The translations under genes were made by a program, and so were the position numbers. Below the pieces are notes generated by a model. It did no database searches, was not told the origin of the DNA, and worked only from the letters and a program-made list of their open reading frames with translations. DNA of 8,165 nt from the NCBI GenBank assembly GCA_023437285.1, contig JAEZGP010000047.1:1-8165 (forward strand). Direction: 5' to 3'. The stretch is from Actinomycetes bacterium (GTDB lineage: Bacteria > Actinomycetota > Actinomycetes > Mycobacteriales > Micromonosporaceae). Below, one piece after another: positions 1 through 8,070 of the stretch (position 1 is its first letter; each line of letters starts with the position of its first letter).

Positions 1-162
1 CACAACCTGCAGGAGCACTCGATCGTGCTCGTCCGCGGTGGCCGTGTGAAGGACCTCCCGGGCGTTCGCTACAAGATTATCCGCGGTTCGCTGGACACCC
101 AGGGTGTCCGCAACCGCAAGCAGGCGCGCAGCCGCTACGGCGCGAAGAAGGAGAAGAGCTAA
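1..162 (+). CDS. rpsL: 30S ribosomal protein S12, C-terminal part (5' truncated by window edge)
   Basis: S12 sits at the decoding centre of the 30S subunit and contributes to tRNA selection accuracy. Only the last 53 residues are present, from HNLQEHS to the end KKEKS; the full family length is about 124. The frame opens at base 1 and ends at TAA 160-162. The conserved loop [12 protein letters not shown] is at bases 37-72. Its lysine (AAG, 49-51) matches E. coli K87, a classic streptomycin-resistance site, and is wild type. The next residue, Asp (52-54), matches D88, the target of the RimO methylthiotransferase in species that have it. The E. coli P90 equivalent (58-60) is also kept. The stop codon shares one base with the rpsG start (TAATG), so the two are probably translationally coupled. 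Identification is essentially certain from sequence conservation. Confidence 0.98.
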   Translation, partial: HNLQEHSIVLVRGGRVKDLPGVRYKIIRGSLDTQGVRNRKQARSRYGAKKEKS

Positions 163-632
163 TGCCGCGTAAGGGCCCCGCTCCCCGCCGGCCGCTTGTC
201 GCCGACCCGGTGTACAACTCACCGCTGGTCACCCAGCTGGTCAGCAAGATCCTGCTGGAGGGCAAGCGTCAGCTGGCCCAGTCGATCGTCTACGGCGCCC
301 TGGAGGGCTGCCGCGAGAAGACGGGCACGGACCCGGTCGTCACGCTCAAGCGCGCGATGGACAACGTGAAGCCGACCCTCGAGGTCCGCAGCCGCCGTGT
401 CGGTGGCGCGACCTACCAGGTGCCGGTGGAGGTCCGTCCGGCCCGGGCGACCACGCTCGGCCTGCGTTGGCTGGTCACCTACTCCCGCGCCCGCCGCGAG
501 AAGACCATGGTCGAGCGCCTCATGAACGAGCTGCTCGACGCGAGCAACGGCCTGGGTGCCTCCGTGAAGCGGCGCGAGGACACGCACAAGATGGCCGAGT
601 CCAACAAGGCGTTCGCGCACTACCGCTGGTAG
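162..632 (+). CDS. rpsG: 30S ribosomal protein S7
   Basis: S7 is a primary 16S rRNA binding protein that nucleates assembly of the 30S head and contacts E-site tRNA. The product has 156 residues, the usual actinobacterial length, starts [11 protein letters not shown] and ends KAFAHYRW. Conserved stretches include [33 protein letters not shown] and the C-terminal [15 protein letters not shown]. The ATG at 162 overlaps the rpsL TAA by one base. Its Shine-Dalgarno AAGGAG (148-153) lies inside the lysine-rich end of rpsL. In E. coli, S7 represses the str operon by binding a roughly 100-nt rpsL-rpsG spacer; no such spacer exists here, so any S7 feedback must use another site. A hairpin follows the gene at 647-669. 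The sequence resembles Micromonosporaceae S7 from memory. Confidence 0.98.
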   Translation: MPRKGPAPRRPLVADPVYNSPLVTQLVSKILLEGKRQLAQSIVYGALEGCREKTGTDPVVTLKRAMDNVKPTLEVRSRRVGGATYQVPVEVRPARATTLGLRWLVTYSRARREKTMVERLMNELLDASNGLGASVKRREDTHKMAESNKAFAHYRW

Positions 633-646
633 TGGTGAACCCACCC

Positions 647-669
647 ACCGGCTGCCGCGGGCAGCTGGT
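647..669 (+). promoter_or_regulatory. Hairpin in the rpsG-fusA gap
   Basis: Bases 647-656 pair with 660-669 to give a 10-bp stem with one G-U pair (650:666) and a 3-base GCG loop. It fills the middle of the 66-base gap (633-698) and ends 18 bases before the AGGGA ribosome binding site of fusA at 688-692. There is no T-run after it, so a simple intrinsic terminator is unlikely. It could protect mRNA ends, pause polymerase, or be a protein-binding site. The pairing is read directly from the sequence; any role is inference. Confidence 0.55.
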
Positions 670-698
670 ACCGACGAGACACGAAGTAGGGATCTGAC

Positions 699-2798
<2,100 letters not shown>

Positions 2799-2883
2799 TC
2801 GTCCGCAGCCGCGAGCTGCAGAAGCACCGGGCCTGAGGCCGCATGGCCGGAGGACCCACAGTCGACAGAAGAACCAACGTCTC

Positions 2884-2900
2884 GTGCGGATCCACCGCAC
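2884..2900 (+). promoter_or_regulatory. Hairpin just upstream of the tuf ribosome binding site
   Basis: GTGCGG (2884-2889) and CCGCAC (2895-2900) form a perfect 6-bp stem with a 5-base loop. It ends 11 bases before the AGGAGG of tuf. No T-run follows. It may act as an RNA 5'-end stabiliser or processing site that raises tuf expression relative to fusA, or it may simply reflect GC-rich sequence. The 125-base gap around it (2799-2923) contains no TA dinucleotide at all, so no ordinary sigma70 -10 box is present in it. Confidence 0.45.
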
Positions 2901-2911
2901 AGGACAGTCAC

Positions 2912-2917
2912 AGGAGG
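2912..2917 (+). promoter_or_regulatory. Strong Shine-Dalgarno that fixes the tuf start
   Basis: A full AGGAGG lies 6 bases before the GTG at 2924. An in-frame ATG upstream at 2843 would add 27 residues not found in EF-Tu, and it has no comparable binding site. This settles GTG 2924 as the start and fits the very high expression of EF-Tu. Confidence 0.9.
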
Positions 2918-2923
2918 ACACCA

Positions 2924-4117
2924 GTGGCGAAGGCGAAGTTCGAGCGGACTAAGCCGCACGTCAACATCGGCACCATTGGTCACATTGACCACGGGAAGAC
3001 GACGCTGACCGCGGCCATCACGAAGGTGCTTCACGACCGGTACCCGGACGTGAACCCGTACACGCCGTTCGACGAGATCGACAAGGCGCCGGAGGAGAAG
3101 GCCCGCGGCATCACGATCTCGATCGCGCACGTCGAGTACCAGACCGAGGCACGGCACTACGCGCACGTGGACTGCCCGGGGCACGCCGACTACATCAAGA
3201 ACATGATCACCGGTGCCGCGCAGATGGACGGCGCGATCCTGGTGGTCGCGGCGACCGACGGCCCCATGCCGCAGACCCGTGAGCACGTGCTGCTTGCCCG
3301 CCAGGTCGGCGTGCCGTACATCGTGGTTGCGCTCAACAAGAGCGACATGGTGGACGACGAGGAGCTGCTGGAGCTCGTTGAGCTCGAGGTCCGCGAGCTG
3401 CTCTCGGCCCAGGAGTACCCGGGTGACGACCTGCCGGTCGTCCGGGTCTCGGCGCTGAAGGCCCTCGAGGGCGACCCGAAGTGGTCGGACGCCCTCATGG
3501 AGCTCATGACCGCTGTCGACACCGCGATCCCGCAGCCGGAGCGCGAGGTTGACAAGCCGTTCCTGATGCCGATCGAGGACGTCTTCACGATCACCGGTCG
3601 CGGCACCGTGGTGACCGGCCGCGCCGAGCGTGGCGTGCTCAAGCCGAACGAGGAGGTGGAGATCGTTGGCATCAAGGAGAAGTCGATGAAGACGATCTGC
3701 ACCGCGATCGAGATGTTCCGCAAGGTGCTCGACGAGGCTCGCGCTGGCGAGAACGTCGGCCTCCTGCTGCGTGGCATCAAGCGCGAGGACGTCGAGCGGG
3801 GCATGGTTGTCATCAAGCCCGGCACGACGACCCCGCACACGGAGTTCGAGGCCACGGTGTACGTCCTCTCCAAGGAGGAGGGCGGCCGCCACACCCCGTT
3901 CTTCCAGAACTACCGCCCGCAGTTCTACTTCCGGACCACGGACGTCACCGGCGTCGTCACGCTGCCCGAGGGCACCGAGATGGTCATGCCGGGCGACAAC
4001 ACCGACATGACGGTGAAGCTGATTCAGCCCATCGCCATGGAGGACGGCCTGAAGTTCGCGATCCGTGAGGGTGGCCGCACCGTCGGCGCCGGCCGGGTCA
4101 CGAAGATCATCAAGTAG
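2924..4117 (+). CDS. tuf: Elongation factor Tu
   Basis: EF-Tu carries aminoacyl-tRNA to the ribosomal A site as a GTP complex. From the GTG start the product is 397 residues, the standard actinobacterial length, beginning [16 protein letters not shown]. GTPase motifs: GHIDHGKT (19-26), RGITI (61-65), DCPGH (83-87, His87 catalytic, E. coli H84), NKSD (138-141) and SAL (176-178). Domains II and III follow, with the conserved [13 protein letters not shown] and [15 protein letters not shown] stretches. Positions linked to kirromycin-type (elfamycin) resistance look unaltered: Gln127 (E. coli Q124), the EGGRHT stretch around E. coli G316, and Ala379 (E. coli A375). So this appears to be a drug-sensitive housekeeping copy. 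It is last in the str operon and is followed by a strong hairpin terminator. No separate -10 box is seen in the fusA-tuf gap, so transcription probably comes from upstream or from inside fusA. Confidence 0.98.
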   Translation: MAKAKFERTKPHVNIGTIGHIDHGKTTLTAAITKVLHDRYPDVNPYTPFDEIDKAPEEKARGITISIAHVEYQTEARHYAHVDCPGHADYIKNMITGAAQMDGAILVVAATDGPMPQTREHVLLARQVGVPYIVVALNKSDMVDDEELLELVELEVRELLSAQEYPGDDLPVVRVSALKALEGDPKWSDALMELMTAVDTAIPQPEREVDKPFLMPIEDVFTITGRGTVVTGRAERGVLKPNEEVEIVGIKEKSMKTICTAIEMFRKVLDEARAGENVGLLLRGIKREDVERGMVVIKPGTTTPHTEFEATVYVLSKEEGGRHTPFFQNYRPQFYFRTTDVTGVVTLPEGTEMVMPGDNTDMTVKLIQPIAMEDGLKFAIREGGRTVGAGRVTKIIK

Positions 4118-4126
4118 TACGCGCGA

Positions 4127-4164
4127 CGGCTGGGCGTCCGGAGGCGACTCTGGGCGCCCAGCCG
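4127..4164 (+). terminator. Terminator-like hairpin after tuf
   Basis: Bases 4127-4143 pair with 4148-4164 in an uninterrupted 17-bp stem with two G-U pairs (4137:4154 and 4140:4151), closed by a GCGA tetraloop (4144-4147), a stable GNRA loop. It starts 9 bases after the tuf stop. No T-run follows (ATCGGCGAGG), as is common for actinobacterial hairpin terminators. It should end or strongly reduce str operon transcription, separating it from the S10 promoter at 4211, and may also protect the tuf 3' end. Confidence 0.8.
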
Positions 4165-4210
4165 ATCGGCGAGGTCAGGACCACAATCGGCGTGTTCCGG
4201 CCGACCCGAT

Positions 4211-4240
4211 TTCACATTGCCGCATCAACTCCGGCATAAT
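4211..4240 (+). promoter_or_regulatory. Predicted sigma70-type promoter of the S10 operon
   Basis: A -35 TTCACA (4211-4216) and a -10 CATAAT (4235-4240) are separated by 18 bases, each one mismatch from consensus. This is the only AT-rich patch in the tuf-rpsJ gap, and it lies after the tuf hairpin, where an S10 operon promoter is expected. Transcription would begin near 4246-4248. The boxes are visible; activity is inferred. An alternative -10, TAGGTT at 4244-4249, lacks a well-placed -35. Confidence 0.7.
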
Positions 4241-4448
4241 GAATAGGTTGCGTCCGCGAGGGCGCGCGTTCTTGTGCGCGTGCTTCTCGCAGGTGGCCGT
4301 GCCACGGGTGACCCCGCAGGCGAGACGGACACCTCCGTTCCCCGATACGGGTGGGCGTGCGGCGCCCACGGGACATCAGGACCCACGCTGCCCCTCGGGG
4401 CGGAGCCTGGCCCGCGGCCGCGACACGCCCGACCGCGGGGGTCGGAAG

Positions 4449-4503
4449 ACACGAGGCCCACGGGCCTTGTGTGCGGCGAGTGCAGCGCCGGACACACGTC
4501 CGG
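4449..4503 (+). promoter_or_regulatory. Competing hairpins in the S10 leader (switch-like segment)
   Basis: State one: 4449-4458 pairs with 4463-4472 (10 bp, one G-U, CACG loop) and CCGGAC 4488-4493 pairs with GTCCGG 4498-4503 (6 bp, ACAC loop). State two: 4468-4472 pairs with 4492-4496 and CGGCG 4474-4478 pairs with CGCCG 4486-4490, a 10-bp stem broken by one G-G mismatch (4473:4491). State two uses bases from both hairpins of state one, so they exclude each other. The layout resembles attenuator or ligand-binding leaders. No T-run marks a terminator. Pairings are seen; switching is inference. Confidence 0.4.
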
Positions 4504-4525
4504 TTCCGGTGCCCCACCAGGGGCG

Positions 4526-4546
4526 CACGGGGGCATGGCCCCCGTG
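4526..4546 (+). promoter_or_regulatory. Hairpin immediately before the rpsJ ribosome binding site
   Basis: CACGGGGGC (4526-4534) pairs with GCCCCCGTG (4538-4546), nine base pairs with a 3-base loop, ending 7 bases before the GAAGGA of rpsJ. The stem abuts a smaller hairpin, 4511-4524 (GCCCC/GGGGC). CCCCAC 4512-4517 can instead pair with GTGGGG 4544-4549, opening the base of this stem and the small hairpin. This position is well suited to control rpsJ translation or transcript stability. Confidence 0.5.
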
Positions 4547-4553
4547 GGGTAGA

Positions 4554-4559
4554 GAAGGA
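4554..4559 (+). promoter_or_regulatory. Shine-Dalgarno of rpsJ with long spacing
   Basis: GAAGGA is the only good match before the rpsJ ATG, but it sits 12 bases upstream, longer than the 6-10 bases of most other genes in this window. Loose spacing next to a stable hairpin would suit a regulated first gene of an operon. It supports ATG 4572 as the start even though the reading frame stays open upstream. Confidence 0.6.
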
Positions 4560-4571
4560 AACGAAGCCACC

Positions 4572-4880
4572 ATGGCGGGACAGAAGATCCGCATCCGGCT
4601 CAAGGCCTACGACCACGAGGTGGTCGACTCCTCGGCGCGGAAGATCGTCGAGACCGTGACGCGCACGGGTGCTCAGGTCGCGGGGCCGGTGCCGCTGCCC
4701 ACGGAGATCAACCGTTACTGCGTCATCCGCTCGCCGCACAAGTACAAGGACTCGCGCGAGCACTTCGAGATGCGCACGCACAAGCGTCTGATCGACATCA
4801 TCGACCCGACGCCGAAGACGGTCGACTCGCTCATGCGTCTCGACCTGCCGGCTGGCGTCGACATCGAGATCAAGCTGTAG
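4572..4880 (+). CDS. rpsJ: 30S ribosomal protein S10 (also NusE)
   Basis: S10 belongs to the 30S head. As NusE it also joins NusB on boxA RNA in antitermination and links RNA polymerase to the ribosome through NusG. The product is 102 residues, a normal length, starting [16 protein letters not shown]. The conserved loop [19 protein letters not shown] (residues 54-72) and the ending [12 protein letters not shown] are intact. The open frame continues upstream through the leader, but that extension is compositionally non-coding and lacks homology to S10; ATG 4572 gives the exact family N-terminus. It is the first gene of the S10 operon, 13 bases before rplC. The variant [16 protein letters not shown] is close to the Micromonosporaceae form as I remember it. 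Confidence 0.98.
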   Translation: MAGQKIRIRLKAYDHEVVDSSARKIVETVTRTGAQVAGPVPLPTEINRYCVIRSPHKYKDSREHFEMRTHKRLIDIIDPTPKTVDSLMRLDLPAGVDIEIKL

Positions 4881-4893
4881 GGACTGGGCTGGA

Positions 4894-5556
4894 ATGGACA
4901 GGCAAGTTAAGGGCATCCTGGGCGCCAAGCTCGGCATGACCCAGGTCTGGGACAACAACAAGGTCGTCCCCGTAACCGTGGTGCTCGCCGGACCGTGCGT
5001 GGTCACGCAGGTGCGCACCCCGGACAAGGACGGCTACGCGGCGGTCCAGCTCGCCTACGGCGCGGTCAACCCGCGGAAGGTGAACAAGCCGAAGGCCGGC
5101 CACTACGCCAAGGCGGGCGTCGCGCCGCGCCGGCACATCGTCGAGCTGCGCACCACCGATGCCGGCGAGTACACGCTCGGCCAGGAGGTCACGGCGGCGG
5201 ACTTCGCCGCGGGCACCTCGATCGACGTGACCGGCAAGACCAAGGGCAAGGGCTTCGCCGGCGTCATGAAGCGGCACGGCTTCCACGGCCTGCGTGCCAG
5301 CCACGGTGTCGAGCGCAAGCACCGCTCGCCCGGCTCCATCGGCGCCTGCGCGACCCCGGGTCGCGTCTTCAAGGGCGTACGGATGGCCGGTCGCATGGGT
5401 GGCCAGCGCTTCACCGTGCAGAACCTGCAGATCCAGGCGGTCGACCCGGAGAACAACCTGATCCTCGTCCGCGGCGCCATCCCGGGCCCGAAGGGCGCGC
5501 TGGTGCTGGTCCGGACCGCCGCCAAGACGGAGGCGAAGAAGGGTGGTGCCAAGTGA
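4894..5556 (+). CDS. rplC: 50S ribosomal protein L3
   Basis: L3 binds 23S rRNA early in assembly, and its extended loop reaches toward the peptidyl transferase centre. The product is 220 residues, slightly longer than E. coli L3 (209) and within the actinobacterial range. Landmarks are [13 protein letters not shown] near the N-terminus, [39 protein letters not shown] and MAGRMGG. At the place of E. coli Gln150, methylated by PrmB, this protein has Ala153 (GACATP), so that modification is not expected. The start ATG 4894 lies 13 bases after the rpsJ stop. The likely ribosome binding site AGGGA (4879-4883) overlaps that stop codon, indicating coupling. The last 4 bases overlap the rplD start. 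The C-terminal Ala/Lys-rich tail (about residues 208-220) is a common variable end. Confidence 0.97.
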   Translation: MDRQVKGILGAKLGMTQVWDNNKVVPVTVVLAGPCVVTQVRTPDKDGYAAVQLAYGAVNPRKVNKPKAGHYAKAGVAPRRHIVELRTTDAGEYTLGQEVTAADFAAGTSIDVTGKTKGKGFAGVMKRHGFHGLRASHGVERKHRSPGSIGACATPGRVFKGVRMAGRMGGQRFTVQNLQIQAVDPENNLILVRGAIPGPKGALVLVRTAAKTEAKKGGAK

Positions 5557-6200
5557 CCACGGTTGACGTTCTCGGCGCCGACGGGTCCAAGGTCGGCTCG
5601 GTCGAGCTGCCCGCGGACATTTTCGACGTTCAGGCGAACATCCCGCTGATGCACCAGGTGGTCGTGGCCCAGCTGGCCGCGGCCCGCCAGGGTACGCACA
5701 AGGTCAAGACCCGCGGCGAGGTCGCCGGCGGCGGCAAGAAGCCCTACAAGCAGAAGGGCACCGGTCGGGCCCGCCAGGGTTCGATCCGCGCGCCGCAGTT
5801 CACCGGCGGTGGCGTCGTCCACGGCCCGGTGCCGCGCGACTACAGCCAGCGGACCCCCAAGAAGATGAAGGCTGCCGCCCTGCGTGGCGCCCTGTCCGAC
5901 CGGGCCCGCGACGGTCGCGTGCACGTGGTCTCCACCTTCGTCGACGGCGAGACGCCGAAGACCAAGGCGGCGCTGGCCACGCTGGGCGCGGTCGCCGCCG
6001 AGGGCCGCGTGCTCGCGGTACTCAGCCGCGAGGACGAGGTCAACTGGCTCTCGCTGCGCAACGTGCCGACCGTGCACCTGCTCTCGGCGGACCAGCTCAA
6101 CACGTACGACGTCCTTGTCTCCGACCAGGTCGTCTTCACCGCGGCGGCGCTCGACGAGTTCCTCGGCGTCCCCGCGGCTGCTGAGGAGGGTGGCAAGTGA
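5553..6200 (+). CDS. rplD: 50S ribosomal protein L4
   Basis: L4 helps start 50S assembly, and its long internal loop lines the nascent-peptide exit tunnel with L22. The product is 215 residues from the GTG at 5553 ([13 protein letters not shown]). The basic tunnel loop is evident at about residues 47-75, with [16 protein letters not shown]; Lys68 matches E. coli K63, a macrolide-resistance position, and is wild type. The frame is open further upstream, but GTG 5553 gives the family N-terminus, has AAGGG at 5539-5543, and overlaps the rplC stop by 4 bases (GTGA). In E. coli L4 represses its own operon through the S10 leader; the structured leader at 4247-4571 is the obvious candidate target here. 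The C-terminus ends in an acidic/Gly tail and overlaps rplW by 4 bases. Confidence 0.97.
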   Translation: MTTVDVLGADGSKVGSVELPADIFDVQANIPLMHQVVVAQLAAARQGTHKVKTRGEVAGGGKKPYKQKGTGRARQGSIRAPQFTGGGVVHGPVPRDYSQRTPKKMKAAALRGALSDRARDGRVHVVSTFVDGETPKTKAALATLGAVAAEGRVLAVLSREDEVNWLSLRNVPTVHLLSADQLNTYDVLVSDQVVFTAAALDEFLGVPAAAEEGGK

Positions 6201-6499
6201 GCACCGTTGCGGACCCGCGCGACATCATCGTGGCGCCGGTGATCTCGGAGAAGAGCTACAGCGAGCTCAACAAGAACTGGTACACGTTCCTGGTTCACCC
6301 GGACGCCAACAAGACGGAGATCAAGATCGCGATCCAGCAGATCTTCGATGTCCGGGTGCTGAGCGTGAACACGCTGAACCGGCAGGGCAAGCGCAAGCGC
6401 ACCCGCACCGGCTGGGGCAAGCGCAAGGACGTGAAGCGGGCGATCGTGAAGCTCGCCGACGGTGACCGCATCGAGGCCTTCGGCGGCCCGGTCGGCTAA
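6197..6499 (+). CDS. rplW: 50S ribosomal protein L23
   Basis: L23 lies at the tunnel exit and is the docking site for trigger factor and the signal recognition particle. The product has 100 residues, a normal length, from GTG 6197 ([21 protein letters not shown]). The family core is clear: [25 protein letters not shown], the basic tunnel loop [19 protein letters not shown] (residues 64-82) and the ending EAFGGPVG. The GTG overlaps the rplD stop by 4 bases (GTGA), and a full AGGAGG (6184-6189) within the end of rplD provides a strong ribosome binding site 7 bases away. The stop is followed by 12 bases before rplB. Residues 22-33 ([12 protein letters not shown]) differ somewhat from the forms I remember, so the exact lineage is unclear. 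Confidence 0.97.
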   Translation: MSTVADPRDIIVAPVISEKSYSELNKNWYTFLVHPDANKTEIKIAIQQIFDVRVLSVNTLNRQGKRKRTRTGWGKRKDVKRAIVKLADGDRIEAFGGPVG

Positions 6500-6511
6500 G
6501 GGGAATAGACA

Positions 6512-7351
6512 ATGGCTATCCGTAAGTACAAGCCGACGACGCCGGGCCGCCGTGGCTCCAGTGTCAGCGACTTCGCGGAGATCACCCGATCGACGCCGGA
6601 GAAGTCGCTGCTCGTTCCGCTGCACAGCAAGGGCGGGCGTAACGTCCACGGTCGGGTGACCACGCGTCACCAGGGCGGTGGGCACAAGCGCCAGTACCGT
6701 CTGATCGACTTCAAGCGGGTCGACAAGGACGGCGTGCCGGCCAAGGTCGCGCACATCGAGTACGACCCCAACCGCACCGCGCGCATCGCGCTCCTGCACT
6801 ACGTCGACGGTGAGAAGCGCTACATCCTCGCGCCGAACAAGCTGCAGCAGGGCGACATCGTCGAGTCGGGTCCGTCGGCCGACATCAAGCCGGGCAACAA
6901 CCTGCCGCTGCGCAACATCCCCACCGGTACCGTGATCCACGCGATCGAGCTGCGTCCCGGCGGCGGTGCGAAGATGGCCCGTTCGGCCGGCGCCTCCGTG
7001 CGTCTGGGCGCGAAGGACGGCCCCTACGCGCAGCTGCGTCTGCCCTCGGGTGAGATCCGCAACGTCGACGCCCGCTGCCGCGCCACCATCGGCGAGGTCG
7101 GCAACGCCGAGCAGTCCAACATCAACTGGGGCAAGGCCGGCCGCAAGCGCTGGAAGGGCGTGCGCCCGACCGTCCGCGGTGTCGCGATGAACCCGGTCGA
7201 CCACCCGCACGGTGGTGGTGAGGGCAAGACGTCCGGTGGTCGTCACCCCGTCACTCCGTGGGGCCAGGCCGAGGGCCGCACCCGCCACCCCAACAAGGAA
7301 AGCGACAAGCTCATCGTCCGCCGTCGCACGGCCGGCAAGAAGCGCAAGTAG
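6512..7351 (+). CDS. rplB: 50S ribosomal protein L2
   Basis: L2 is among the most conserved ribosomal proteins. It binds 23S rRNA near the peptidyl transferase centre, is needed for subunit joining, and forms bridge B7b. The product is 279 residues, normal for actinobacteria. Visible landmarks are [11 protein letters not shown] at the start, [57 protein letters not shown] and the C-terminal [17 protein letters not shown]. Asp230, His231 and His233 match E. coli D228, H229 and H231, the functionally important positions, and all are present. ATG 6512 follows the rplW stop by 12 bases, with AGGGG (6499-6503) overlapping that stop. The C-terminal two thirds ([14 protein letters not shown] through [19 protein letters not shown]) are closest to my memory of Microbacteriaceae L2, in contrast to the upstream genes. 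Confidence 0.98.
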   Translation: MAIRKYKPTTPGRRGSSVSDFAEITRSTPEKSLLVPLHSKGGRNVHGRVTTRHQGGGHKRQYRLIDFKRVDKDGVPAKVAHIEYDPNRTARIALLHYVDGEKRYILAPNKLQQGDIVESGPSADIKPGNNLPLRNIPTGTVIHAIELRPGGGAKMARSAGASVRLGAKDGPYAQLRLPSGEIRNVDARCRATIGEVGNAEQSNINWGKAGRKRWKGVRPTVRGVAMNPVDHPHGGGEGKTSGGRHPVTPWGQAEGRTRHPNKESDKLIVRRRTAGKKRK

Positions 7352-7364
7352 GTAGGAACAGAAG

Positions 7365-7646
7365 ATGCCACGCAGTCTCAAGAAGGGCCCCTTCGTCGAC
7401 GAGCACCTGCTTCGCAAGGTCGTGTCGCAGAACGAGGCGGGTACCAAGAACGTCATCAAGACCTGGTCGCGCCGCTCGATGATCATCCCCGCCATGCTGG
7501 GGCACACCATCGCGGTGCACGACGGACGCAAGCACATCCCGGTGTTCGTGACCGAGACCATGGTCGGTCACAAGCTGGGCGAGTTCGCGCCCACCCGCAC
7601 CTTCCGCGGCCACGAGAAGGACGACAAGAAGGGCCGCCGCCGCTGA
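7365..7646 (+). CDS. rpsS: 30S ribosomal protein S19
   Basis: S19 binds the 30S head as a partner of S13 and contacts the A-site finger bridge of the 50S subunit. The product is 93 residues, the standard length, starting [16 protein letters not shown]. The conserved blocks [42 protein letters not shown] and PTRTFRGH are intact, with a basic tail [12 protein letters not shown] 7365 lies 13 bases after the rplB stop, with AGGA at 7354-7357, 7 bases before the start. A 25-base gap separates it from rplV, the longest gap inside the S10 operon part of this window. The form combines features that I associate with both Micrococcales (PAMLGHT, KKGRRR) and other actinobacteria (GHEKDD). Confidence 0.98.
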   Translation: MPRSLKKGPFVDEHLLRKVVSQNEAGTKNVIKTWSRRSMIIPAMLGHTIAVHDGRKHIPVFVTETMVGHKLGEFAPTRTFRGHEKDDKKGRRR

Positions 7647-7671
7647 CGCGGGGGCGCAAGAGGAGAGAGAA

Positions 7672-8070
7672 ATGGTGGAGTCCATCGCACGCGTGCGACA
7701 CATCCGCGTGACCCCTCAGAAGGCTCGTCGTGTCGTCGCTCTCATCAAGGGCAAGCAGGCCCAGGAAGCCCTGGCGCTCCTGAAGTTCGCGCCGCAGGGC
7801 GCCAGCGAGCCCAACTACAAGCTCGTCGCCTCGGCGATCGCGAACGCTCGCGTGAAGGCCGACAAGGACGGCGAGTACCTGGCGGAGCAGGACCTGTACG
7901 TGAAGAACGCGTACGTCGACGAGGGCACGACGCTCAAGCGTTTCCAGCCCCGCGCGCAGGGTCGTGCCTTCCAGATCAAGAAGCGCACGAGCCACATCAC
8001 GGTCGTGCTCTCGACCCCCGAGGTCGCTGAGTCGGCCCCGGCTGCCAAGACCAAGAAGGCGAGCAAGTAA
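7672..8070 (+). CDS. rplV: 50S ribosomal protein L22
   Basis: L22 folds around 23S rRNA and sends a long beta-hairpin into the exit tunnel opposite L4, where macrolides act. The product has 132 residues (E. coli 110): the extra length is about 5 residues between ANA and VDEG and an Ala/Lys-rich tail (about 118-132, ending KTKKASK). The hairpin tip [13 protein letters not shown] is conserved; Leu88-Lys89-Arg90 match E. coli M82-K83-R84, whose deletion gives erythromycin resistance, and nothing is missing here. ATG 7672 has AGGAG (7661-7665) 6 bases upstream. The stop overlaps the rpsC start by one base (TAATG). The N-terminus [20 protein letters not shown] and the tail are, from memory, typical of Microbacteriaceae such as Microbacterium and unlike the Micromonospora form. 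Confidence 0.97.
   Translation: MVESIARVRHIRVTPQKARRVVALIKGKQAQEALALLKFAPQGASEPNYKLVASAIANARVKADKDGEYLAEQDLYVKNAYVDEGTTLKRFQPRAQGRAFQIKKRTSHITVVLSTPEVAESAPAAKTKKASK

Larger units (their letters stand above)
4247..4571 (+). promoter_or_regulatory. Long, highly structured 5' leader of the S10 operon
   Basis: From the predicted start near 4247 to the rpsJ ATG there are about 325 non-coding bases. I see a chain of hairpins: 4262-4281 (7 bp with G-U ends), 4293-4305 (5 bp), 4325-4338 (5 bp), 4351-4369 (7 bp), 4388-4403 (6 bp, CUCG loop), 4411-4439 (7 bp) or 4429-4445 (6 bp), 4449-4472 (10 bp), 4488-4503 (6 bp), 4511-4524 (5 bp) and 4526-4546 (9 bp). Several compete for the same bases. In E. coli the S10 leader is where L4, encoded by the third gene of that operon as here, represses its own operon. 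A comparable feedback role is plausible here, but no sequence similarity to the E. coli leader is claimed. The weak open frames in this stretch do not look coding. Confidence 0.6.

Noticed and set aside
2830..2848. Small GGCC inverted repeats after fusA as a terminator
   Set aside because: Stems are only 4 bp with no T-run; expected by chance at this GC content.
4268..4276. A boxA-like GTTCTTGTG near the start of the S10 leader, tempting because S10 is NusE
   Set aside because: The match to boxA is weak and the core lies in the loop of a small hairpin. Not enough to call an antitermination site.
4274..4552. A 92-codon leader open frame starting GTG 4274
   Set aside because: No Shine-Dalgarno precedes it, its composition is Gly/Pro/Arg-rich like random GC-rich sequence, and it runs through hairpins. 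I see no family resemblance.
4535..4552. A tiny open frame (M-A-P-V-G-stop) whose ATG is in the loop of the 4526-4546 hairpin and which ends just before the rpsJ binding site
   Set aside because: No usable ribosome binding site at proper distance; it lies in the frame of the non-coding leader ORF. Probably coincidence, though a conserved mini-ORF in relatives would revive it.
4065..4880. An in-frame open extension of rpsJ reaching back into tuf
   Set aside because: It would cross a terminator hairpin, the promoter and the whole leader. S10 homology begins exactly at ATG 4572, which has its own ribosome binding site.
5840..7561. A 573-codon open frame on the - strand opposite rplD to rpsS
   Set aside because: Same bias effect. 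It spans several real gene boundaries and shows no family motif.
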